Shown here: in pieces, positions 44,501 through 51,753 of the stretch
Numbering within the stretch: position 1 is the stretch's first letter
Layout: every line of letters begins with the position of its first letter
Assembly: GCF_002967715.1 (NCBI RefSeq)
Contig: NZ_PUIA01000094.1
Span: 1 to 64,000 of the forward strand
DNA from: Blastopirellula marina
Lineage (GTDB): Bacteria; Planctomycetota; Planctomycetia; Pirellulales; Pirellulaceae
DNA length: 64,000 nt
Direction: 5' to 3'
Position numbers and translations under genes: made by a program
The notes under the pieces: model-generated
The model's input: the letters and a program-made list of their open reading frames with translations, nothing else
Told to the model about the DNA's origin: nothing
Database searches by the model: none

Positions 44501-45311
44501 TACTCGCAATGCCCGGTACGGTGGAACGGTGAACGCACTGCTCAGCAACCATCCGCCAACTCGCGAACTTGGTTATGCATTCATCCTGCGAAACATGCGC
44601 AACGGTTGGACGCTCGATCAGCGTAAAGCTTACTTCACCTTCCTGAACGAAGCCGCCAAGGCCTCGGGGGGTGCCAGCTTCCCAGGCTACCTCACTCGCA
44701 TTCGTGACGAAGCACTCGGCAACTGCACCGACTCCGAACGCAAAGCGTTGGAATCGATCACTGGCGAAGACTTCAACCCAGTGCCAGACTTCGCGATCGC
44801 CAAGATCGAAGGCCCCGGCAAAGTGTACACGCTCGATTCGGCCATGGCTGCCGTTCGTGGCAAGCCGAACTTCGAACGTGGCCGTTCCCTCTTCTTCAGT
44901 GCCACGTGCGGAAAGTGCCATCGCCTGGGAACGCTCGGTGGTAGCATCGGCCCCGACCTGACCAGCATTCCGCATAAGTTTGATGAGCGATACGTCGTCG
45001 AAGCAATCGTTGAACCAAGCAAGCACATCTCCGATCAGTACGGATCGTCGATCGTGCAGTTGGACAGTGGGCGCGTGGTGACAGGCCTGCTGGTCGAAAA
45101 CGACGACGAAGTGACGATCTACCCGAATGAGCCCAATGCCGAACCGGTGAAGGTCTCGCGAGACGAGATCGAAGAAGTTCAACCTTCGCCGGTATCGCAA
45201 ATGCCCAAGGACTTGCTCAACCCACTCAGCCCGGAAGAAGTTCGCGATCTGGTGAACTACCTGATGGCATCGGGCAATCCGAAGGACAAACGCTACAACA
45301 AGGGCAAGTAG
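41550..45311 (+). CDS. DUF1080 / PVC propeller / cytochrome c protein
   Basis: 1253 aa. ATG 41550 begins the signal peptide [24 protein letters not shown]; the upstream ATG (41484) would place it inside. Domain order: DUF1080 at the N-terminus (about 25-235, [15 protein letters not shown]); beta-sandwich resembling glycosidase carbohydrate domains (about 270-430, [23 protein letters not shown]...); PVC propeller (about 450-800, [45 protein letters not shown]); helical HEAT-like region; and a C-terminal heme c domain, Cys1120, Cys1123, His1124 (CGKCH), then [11 protein letters not shown] and [14 protein letters not shown]. Same parts as the preceding gene, but DUF1080 is at the other end. A partner role in glycan oxidation is inferred. 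Confidence 0.9.
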   Translation: [1253 protein letters not shown]

Positions 45312-45338
45312 TCGCCTGCCGCTCACACCTTTCCGCGC

Positions 45339-45382
45339 GATCCGCCGGCACTGGGCTTGCGGATCCACTGGGCTTGCGGATC
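45339..45382. repeat. Tandem 17-bp duplication with a shared stem arm
   Basis: CACTGGGCTTGCGGATC occurs twice in a row (45349-45365, 45366-45382). GATCCGC at 45339-45345 is complementary to the GCGGATC in each copy, so two alternative hairpins can form. Intergenic, between the giant heme protein gene and the ECF sigma gene. Confidence 0.75.
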
Positions 45383-45474
45383 GCAGTGACCAAGCAATTA
45401 AAAACGTTCTGGGTATGTATGGCCGAAAAGGTCTCGTCAGCCCAGTGTGGAGCGGGAAGTACGTACACGTGCAA

Positions 45475-45491
45475 CGGGCATTTGCTGCCCG
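45475..45491 (+). terminator. Short hairpin before the sigma factor gene
   Basis: CGGGCA-TTTGC-TGCCCG followed by AATAAAT. Six-base stem without a true T-run; a weak terminator or leader structure, 69 bases before the sigma factor ATG. Confidence 0.3.
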
Positions 45492-45560
45492 AATAAATCT
45501 TTCCAAAGTTTTCTGTCCAAATTCAGCGTGTTAGGCTCTAACTACCAGGAGACCTAGTTC

Positions 45561-46121
45561 ATGGCTGATTTTGACGAAAAAACTGATTGCGCACCCCCCA
45601 GTCCTTCCGGGCGGGACGAAGAGTTCGTGCAGCTATTCACGCTGAATCAGCACCGGATCTACATCTACCTGGTCAGCCTGGTCCACGATCAGAACGCGGC
45701 AGACGACATCTTCCAAGAGACAATGCTAGTACTGTGGCGCGAGTTCGAGCGGTTTGAGCCAGGGACTAACTTTATGGCCTGGTCGTGCACGGTAGCCCTG
45801 AACCAGGTCCGCGCATGGCGCAAGAAACAACAGCGTGACCGACTTCAGTTCTCCGACGAGTTTCTCGAAGCATTGAGCCAGGAACTCGATTCCAGCACCG
45901 ACTACCTGCAGCGCCGCTACGAAATGCTGCGAAATTGTATCGCCAAGCTTCCACAGCATCATCGTCAGCTAATCGCCTACCGCTATTCGTCAGGGCATGC
46001 GATTAACGAAATCGCAGAACAGACCCAACGTAGTATCGACGCCGTTTATCGTTTGCTCAGTCGTATTCGGCGAACTCTGCAAGACTGTGTGACCGACCAA
46101 CTCGTCATCGAGGACGCGTGA
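45561..46121 (+). CDS. ECF-type RNA polymerase sigma factor
   Basis: 186 aa, with only the sigma regions 2 and 4 expected for extracytoplasmic-function factors. Region 2 at about 25-95 (HRIYIYLVSLVHDQNAADDIFQETMLVLWREFERFEPGTNFMAWS). Region 4 at about 125-180 (LPQHHRQLIAYRYSSGHAINEIAEQTQRSIDAVYRLLSRIRRTL). The sequence type is that of the planctomycete/verrucomicrobial subfamily paired with FecR-like partners. Strong AGGAG 9 bases upstream of the ATG. It is followed with a TGATG overlap by a membrane FecR-like gene that should bind and control it. Target promoters may include nearby secreted-protein genes (inference). Confidence 0.92.
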   Translation: MADFDEKTDCAPPSPSGRDEEFVQLFTLNQHRIYIYLVSLVHDQNAADDIFQETMLVLWREFERFEPGTNFMAWSCTVALNQVRAWRKKQQRDRLQFSDEFLEALSQELDSSTDYLQRRYEMLRNCIAKLPQHHRQLIAYRYSSGHAINEIAEQTQRSIDAVYRLLSRIRRTLQDCVTDQLVIEDA

Positions 46122-47578
46122 TGAACGCCCCTGAACATCTCGAAGAATTCCGCGTACTTTGCGATAAGCTTCTCGAAGATCGCATCACCGCTGATGAGAT
46201 GACGCGGCTCGAAATGCTGTTCCTGTCGTCGCAACCCCTGCGGCGCGAGTTTATCGAGCTTTCGCATCTGCATGCCTCGTTGTCATCCATGGCACGTAAA
46301 GCTGGCTGGCAGGCGATTCTTGACGGCGAGGCCCCCATGCCCAGCACGTCCGAAATTTCTGCGAAGCAGACCGCAACAGGCGGCAAGACTCGCATTTGGA
46401 CGGCAGTCGCCGCGACCCTGGCCTTGGCCCTTTCGCTGGTGATGATCCTCCGCCCTGCGCCACCAGCCACCGAAGACCTTACGTTCGCCACCATCTCGAC
46501 CACCGATGGCAGCCGCTGGATCTCCGCTTCTATCCCTACGGCCAACGATACCCGCGTTGGTGCTGGCCGCGTTCACCTTGCCGATGGGATCGCGAAGTTC
46601 GTCTTCGATAATGGAGCCAAGGTCGAGATCGAAGGCCCTGCTGATTTCGAGATCTTTAGTGATATGAAATGCGAGCTATATATCGGCAAGCTAGTCGCCA
46701 CGATGAGCGCGACCTCGACAGGGTTTTCGATTGAAACGCCTGATGCGTTGCTCATCGACCAAGGGACCAGCTTCGGTGTGAACGTGACCGAACAAGGCAC
46801 AGCGAGCCTGCAGGTATTCGATGGCCTGGTCGATATCGAGCACCACAACAGCGGCACCAAGCTTTCGATTCGTGAGCAAGAAGCGGCTGAGATTTCGGAA
46901 CAAGGAGTCTCCAAGTATTCCAATTTCACCGAAGCATTCCGCAGTGGATTCAGTAGGCCGGACACCGAAGAGGAGCGACGCCAGATTCAGCTCACAACTG
47001 CCACCGGTGCCGGGCAAGACCAATGGATCATACGCGATCCCAGCGAACGCTACGGCCCTGATGACTTGCTGATGACCAAGCTCGCCAAACGGGAATTCAA
47101 AGGATTCGATCGCAAGATCTACCTACAGTTCGACCTTTCCAAGATTGACTTTCCCCGGATAGAAGAGGCCTCGTTGACGATGACCGCTTCGCCAACCGGC
47201 ATCGGCTATGCATCGCGGATGCCCAACGCCACCTTCGAGGTCTATGCTCTGACAGACGACCAACTCGATGCCTGGGCAATGGATGACTTAACCTGGGAAA
47301 ACGCCCCGGCAAATGTCTCCGAAGGGGATCAACTGGATGAAAGTAAAACCAGGTCGCTCGGCACGTTCACAATTCCCCGAGGACAAACACAAGGCGCGTT
47401 CTCCCTTTCCGGTGCTCCCTTGCTGGACGTGATCAAGACAGACGCAAACCGCCTCGTAACCCTGATTATCGTCCCTAAAACACGGGAAACGATCAGCGGT
47501 GCAATGGTGCATGGCTTCGCCGCCGGCAACCACTTAACCTTGCCCCCACCTACCCTTCGGCTCATCATGGAGAAATAG
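46121..47578 (+). CDS. FecR-like anti-sigma/sensor with DNRLRE C-terminus
   Basis: 485 aa. Cytoplasmic N-terminal anti-sigma-like helical part (about 1-85), one membrane helix (about 90-109), FecR-like periplasmic domain (about 115-260: DGIAKFVFDNGAKVEIEGPADFEIFSD; DQGTSFGVNV), and a C-terminal beta-domain (about 300-485: KIYLQFDLSKIDFPRIEEASLTMTAS) matching the DNRLRE/CBM96-like pattern, a probable carbohydrate-binding module. ATG 46121 shares its A with the sigma factor stop (TGATG), GAGGA 6 bases upstream. The fused carbohydrate-binding tail suggests direct sensing of a glycan outside the cell (inference). Confidence 0.85.
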   Translation: MNAPEHLEEFRVLCDKLLEDRITADEMTRLEMLFLSSQPLRREFIELSHLHASLSSMARKAGWQAILDGEAPMPSTSEISAKQTATGGKTRIWTAVAATLALALSLVMILRPAPPATEDLTFATISTTDGSRWISASIPTANDTRVGAGRVHLADGIAKFVFDNGAKVEIEGPADFEIFSDMKCELYIGKLVATMSATSTGFSIETPDALLIDQGTSFGVNVTEQGTASLQVFDGLVDIEHHNSGTKLSIREQEAAEISEQGVSKYSNFTEAFRSGFSRPDTEEERRQIQLTTATGAGQDQWIIRDPSERYGPDDLLMTKLAKREFKGFDRKIYLQFDLSKIDFPRIEEASLTMTASPTGIGYASRMPNATFEVYALTDDQLDAWAMDDLTWENAPANVSEGDQLDESKTRSLGTFTIPRGQTQGAFSLSGAPLLDVIKTDANRLVTLIIVPKTRETISGAMVHGFAAGNHLTLPPPTLRLIMEK

Positions 47579-47619
47579 TTTTGTCCCTTTCCAACTTTCC
47601 CCCCAACATCATCAACGCC

Positions 47620-50097
47620 ATGGCTGACATGCGACTTACCTGTGTCACGTTAATCCTAGCGGTTACTCTCTCTAGCATTCTGATGGCAGACGAGAAGACG
47701 GCCGAGACCAAGCCGCGCAGCATCAGCGGGATTTTTCCTCACCTCGCGTATTGGAATGATCACGGTGAGTGCGGAACCGGCGCAGTAGTGCCGTGGGCAG
47801 GCAAACTGTGGGTGATCACCTACGGCCCGCACTTCCCCAAGGGATCGACCGACAAGCTCTACACGATCAGCCCCGACATGCAGATCGAGACCTTCGAAGG
47901 CAGCGTGGGTGGGACGCCAGCCAATCGCATGATTCACAAGGAAACGAATCAACTGCTGATCGGCCCGTATGTGATCGACGAGAAAGCAAACATTCGAGTC
48001 ATTACCCCCGAGGCCATGCCAGGTCGGCTGACGGGCAATGCTCGGCACTTGTTCGACCCGGCCGGCAAAGTCTATTACGCGACGATGGAAGAAGGCTTCT
48101 ACGAAGTCGACATGAAGACGCTGGACGTGACGGAACTCTTCCAAGACGACCAGTCGCACGGCAAGAACGTGGGCCCCGATCCGACCGCCCATGATGTCCC
48201 CTTCGCCGCTCTGCCAGGTTATCACGGCAAAGGGCTATACTCGGGACAAAATCGTCTCATCTATGCCAACAACGGCGAAGCCTCCGGGCTCGCTCGATCG
48301 CGCCCCGATATCCCTTCCGGCTGTCTGGCCGAGTGGGATGGCAAAAGCAAAACGTGGCAGGTAGTTCGCCGCAATCAGTTTACCGACGTCCGAGGTCCTG
48401 GCGACCTGCAGGGGAACCCCAATCCCGAGACCGACCCGGTCTGGGCCATCGGGTGGGATCATCGCTCGCTGCTGCTGATGCTCTTGGATGGTGGCAAGTG
48501 GTACACATACCGTCTTCCGAAGGCCTCGCACTGCTACGACGGTGCCCATGGCTGGAATACAGAATGGCCTCGTATCCATGACATTGGCGAAACCGATTTC
48601 GTGATGAACATGCACGGCATGTTCTGGCATTTCCCCAAAACGTTTACCCATGCCAACTCCTCTGGCATCTCCCCGCGATCGACTTACCTGAAGGTGATTG
48701 GCGACTATTGCCGCTGGAACGATCAGCTTGTGTTCGGCTGCGACGACGCGGCTCAAAGCGAGTTCCTGAATACCCGCAGGGCCAAAGGCAAGGTCGCCGG
48801 GCCTGGGCAATCACACTCGAACCTGTGGTTCACCTCGACCGACATCCTGGACAAGTTGGGGGCCCCCATCGGTCGCGGCAGTGTCTGGCTCAAAGACGAG
48901 GTCAAAGCAGGCACGTCGTCCGATCCATACCTGTTCTCTGGCTTCCAGCGTCGATCACTTTGCTTGTTTCACGACTCGAAGGTACCGGTAACGTTCACCT
49001 TGGAAGTCGACCGAGACGGCAACGACAAGTGGACCGAGCTGACAACCATAACGGTACCTGCCGGCAAAACCGTCTGGCATGCTTTCCCCCAAGATGAAGC
49101 TGGCGTCTGGCTGCGTATCTCTGCCGATCAAGACTGCGCCCAGGCAACCGCTCAGTTCCATTACGCGAACGAAGACAAGCGTGACTCGGAAGCCGCGGCA
49201 ATCTTCCAGGGGCTACGCAAGCCAGGTTCAAGCAGCTACTCGGAAGGGATCGTTCGTGTTCGCGGTAATCGCCTGCAAACGATGTCGTTCGCAGCCACCG
49301 AGGTAGTTGATGGCAAGCCCGTCCATGAAGGGCTGTATGAAATGGATGCCAATTTGAGTCTGGTCGATATTAACGATCAAACCGCTTTTGACTGGACGCA
49401 TGACAACGCCCCGATCCCCGAAGGTGTGCTTGAGTTTGACGCAGCTTCGATTCTGTACGTCGATGATGAAGGGAATCGCTGGCGTCTGCCACGCAGCAGC
49501 AAGACCGAAGATACCGGTTTCAGCCCAATGCGTATCTCGCGAGAAGTCGCCACCGAACGCGACCTCTTCAACTGTGGTGGCACATTCTATGAACTGCCTG
49601 CCCGCAACGCGAACGGGATCGCCAAGATTCGCCCGGTATGCAGTCATCCGTTCTCTATTAACGATTACTGCAGCTACCGCGGCATGATGATTTTAACCGG
49701 CGTCGATAGCGATGCCCAAGGCGAACACATCATTCGCTCGGATGATGGTCGCGTGGCCGTCTGGGCAGGTGTGATCGACGATCTATGGAAGCTCGGCAAG
49801 CCTGTTGGGGTGGGAGGACCATGGAAGAATAGCCAGGTCACCGCCGGCACCCCTTCGGATCCCTACCTGATGACCGGTTACGATAAGATGTCACTCACCG
49901 TTTGGAGCGACGTGCCCACCGACATCCACGTGGAAGTTGACATCGATGGAACCGGCACCTGGCGCACCTACAAGACGCTGAGTCTTGGGAAAGGTGAAAG
50001 CAAGACGCTGGCGTTCCCTGACGAGTTTCAGGCCTACTGGATCCGCCTGGTATCAGCCAAGGACGCGACCGTCACCGGGCAGCTCACCTACGAGTAG
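47620..50097 (+). CDS. Secreted propeller-like protein of unknown function, 825 aa
   Basis: Third gene of the sigma/FecR unit, 41 bases after the FecR stop. ATG 47620 (or 47629) opens a signal peptide ending SSILMA-DEKTAE. The body resembles a WD/YVTN-type beta-propeller (GAVVPWAGKLWVITYGPHFPKGSTDKLYTISPDMQIETFEGSVGG; DVTELFQDDQSHGKNVGPDPTAHDV) with a duplicated segment: KAGTSSDPYLFSGFQRRSLCLFHDSKVPVTFTLEVDRDGNDKWTEL near residue 430 has a clear second copy near 750 (TAGTPSDPYLMTGYDKMSLTVWSDVPTDIHVEVDIDGTGTWRTY). Family not recognised; no catalytic motif. It is probably a glycan-active or glycan-binding protein controlled by the adjacent sigma factor. Confidence 0.8.
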   Translation: MADMRLTCVTLILAVTLSSILMADEKTAETKPRSISGIFPHLAYWNDHGECGTGAVVPWAGKLWVITYGPHFPKGSTDKLYTISPDMQIETFEGSVGGTPANRMIHKETNQLLIGPYVIDEKANIRVITPEAMPGRLTGNARHLFDPAGKVYYATMEEGFYEVDMKTLDVTELFQDDQSHGKNVGPDPTAHDVPFAALPGYHGKGLYSGQNRLIYANNGEASGLARSRPDIPSGCLAEWDGKSKTWQVVRRNQFTDVRGPGDLQGNPNPETDPVWAIGWDHRSLLLMLLDGGKWYTYRLPKASHCYDGAHGWNTEWPRIHDIGETDFVMNMHGMFWHFPKTFTHANSSGISPRSTYLKVIGDYCRWNDQLVFGCDDAAQSEFLNTRRAKGKVAGPGQSHSNLWFTSTDILDKLGAPIGRGSVWLKDEVKAGTSSDPYLFSGFQRRSLCLFHDSKVPVTFTLEVDRDGNDKWTELTTITVPAGKTVWHAFPQDEAGVWLRISADQDCAQATAQFHYANEDKRDSEAAAIFQGLRKPGSSSYSEGIVRVRGNRLQTMSFAATEVVDGKPVHEGLYEMDANLSLVDINDQTAFDWTHDNAPIPEGVLEFDAASILYVDDEGNRWRLPRSSKTEDTGFSPMRISREVATERDLFNCGGTFYELPARNANGIAKIRPVCSHPFSINDYCSYRGMMILTGVDSDAQGEHIIRSDDGRVAVWAGVIDDLWKLGKPVGVGGPWKNSQVTAGTPSDPYLMTGYDKMSLTVWSDVPTDIHVEVDIDGTGTWRTYKTLSLGKGESKTLAFPDEFQAYWIRLVSAKDATVTGQLTYE

Positions 50098-50121
50098 TTG
50101 CCCTTCACTGCGAAATTACGT

Positions 50122-50144
50122 CAGCGGCAGTTTCGTTGCCGCTG
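50122..50144. terminator. Hairpin after the secreted propeller gene
   Basis: CAGCGGCA-GTTTCGT-TGCCGCTG, 8-bp perfect stem, 25 bases past the stop codon at 50097. No T-run, so weak or Rho-assisted. It marks the boundary to the SWIM operon. Confidence 0.5.
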
Positions 50145-50266
50145 GCTGATGACTAAGGATTCAGGAATTTTCCGCAATCCGCTGCCCCCTAACTTGATTA
50201 TGGCTCACCACCCGGCCAAAATGCGGACGTCTTGGATGGACGATCTTTTCTGCAACATGGCGTGAG

Positions 50267-51718
50267 ATGGATGTCATGATATCGATCGATGAGGATTTCA
50301 TCGCGGCAGCAGCTCCCAATGCAGCAGCAGCCAAGAATGGACGCGGACTCGTACTGAAAAACAAGTTTATTGCCCTGCACCACTCCGACGACAACTCGCT
50401 GTTGTTCGGCGAGTGTCAGGGAAGCGGCAAGACGCCCTATCTTTGCTCAGCCGACTTTACCAATCCCGAGTCGGTCACCTATCGCTGCAGTTGCCCCAGT
50501 CGGCAGTTTCCCTGCAAGCATTCACTGGGACTCCTGTACGCCTACGTTGAAGGCAAATCGTTTACGCCTGGCGAAGTCCCTGAGGCGTTACAAGAGAAAC
50601 GAGAAAAAGCCGCGGCGAGGGCCGAGAAGAAAAAGGAAGATGCCACTAAGCCACGGAAGGTGAACAAGTCGGCCTTGGCCAAGAAGATCAAAGCCCAGCT
50701 CGATGGGCTCGATCTTTTGGAAAAGCTGACTTTCGACCTGGTACGACTAGGTATCGGCAACATGAACGCCAAGTCTGCCAGGGAAATCGAGAAGCAGGCC
50801 AAGCAATTAGGCAACGCCTACCTGCCTGGTGCCCAGTCGGCACTGCACGATTACACGAAACTCTTCTTCGATGAGGATGAAGTCAAAACCACTGCAAGCC
50901 AGGAAGCCGCCTATAGCGAAGCGCTCGACCAGTTAGGCCGGCTACATTCGCTGGTCAAACAAGGTCGCTCGTATCTTCACACCCGCCTGGACGATCCCGA
51001 ACTGGCTCCGGAAACAGAAAGTTCGATTGCGGCCTGGCTCGGTCACGCCTGGCAGCTTCGCGAACTGAAAGACGCAGGCCTGGTGCAAACCAAAGTGGAA
51101 CTCGTTCAGCTGGCATTCAACAGCTACGACGACGTGGCTCGCCGTGAATGGGTCGATACCGGAACCTGGATGAATCTGAGCACTGGGGCCATTCAGCTTA
51201 CCCAGAACTACCGCCCTTACTCTGCGGCGAAGCATATCAAAGCGGAGGATAGTTGCTTCAAAATCGTCCAGGTAAGCGAACTGTGCGTCTACCCTGGAGA
51301 CGTGAATCCACGCATTCGCTGGGAAGGGATGATCATGCGTGCGCTGGAAGAAAAGGACTTCCAGAAAATCTGCAGCTTCGCCCATGACAGCTTTGCCGAC
51401 GTCATCAAACAGGTAAAGAATCAGCTCAAGGCACCGCTGGCCGATAAGCTGCCTGTGTATGCGTTGAATTTTGATCGCATTGGCCGAGTAGGGAACGATT
51501 TGGTCGTGCAAGATACCCAGGGTCAGCGTCTGGTTCTGACCGAAAAGGGTCTCGCCGAAGAGCCGAGTACCTGTAATCTTCTGCCACTGTTGCCGTCGTC
51601 GCACCTGGCCAAACAAACGCTGATAGCACGATTTCGTCATGACCTCGACACGCGTAAGCTGCAGGTCAAGCCGTTGTCGATCGTCACTTCTACTTCGATC
51701 GACCGCCTTACGTATTAA
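50267..51718 (+). CDS. SWIM zinc-finger protein
   Basis: 483 aa, cytoplasmic, first gene of the five-gene SWIM-HEAT-MoxR-DUF5682-vWA operon. SWIM zinc finger at about 72-90: C74-S-C76-PSRQFP-C83-K-H85 (CxCx6CxH), a DNA- or protein-binding finger. Upstream beta-rich segment with GLVLKNKFIALHHSDDNSLLFGEC. Then a Lys/Glu/Ala-rich linker (about 105-150) and a long helical part to the C-terminus (LKAPLADKLPVYALNFDRIGRVGNDLVVQ near 400). Two in-frame ATGs (50267, 50276); the ribosome site is ambiguous. It probably recognises nucleic acid or the client of the complex; no catalytic site is seen. Confidence 0.85.
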   Translation: MDVMISIDEDFIAAAAPNAAAAKNGRGLVLKNKFIALHHSDDNSLLFGECQGSGKTPYLCSADFTNPESVTYRCSCPSRQFPCKHSLGLLYAYVEGKSFTPGEVPEALQEKREKAAARAEKKKEDATKPRKVNKSALAKKIKAQLDGLDLLEKLTFDLVRLGIGNMNAKSAREIEKQAKQLGNAYLPGAQSALHDYTKLFFDEDEVKTTASQEAAYSEALDQLGRLHSLVKQGRSYLHTRLDDPELAPETESSIAAWLGHAWQLRELKDAGLVQTKVELVQLAFNSYDDVARREWVDTGTWMNLSTGAIQLTQNYRPYSAAKHIKAEDSCFKIVQVSELCVYPGDVNPRIRWEGMIMRALEEKDFQKICSFAHDSFADVIKQVKNQLKAPLADKLPVYALNFDRIGRVGNDLVVQDTQGQRLVLTEKGLAEEPSTCNLLPLLPSSHLAKQTLIARFRHDLDTRKLQVKPLSIVTSTSIDRLTY

Positions 51719-51753
51719 CGTCGCATACCCAAATTGGTTGGAGGAGTCTTCCG

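Noticed and set aside
44124-45506. 460-aa minus-strand frame opposite the second giant heme protein
   Set aside because: Antisense to a protein with a clear CxxCH heme domain; no motif of its own.
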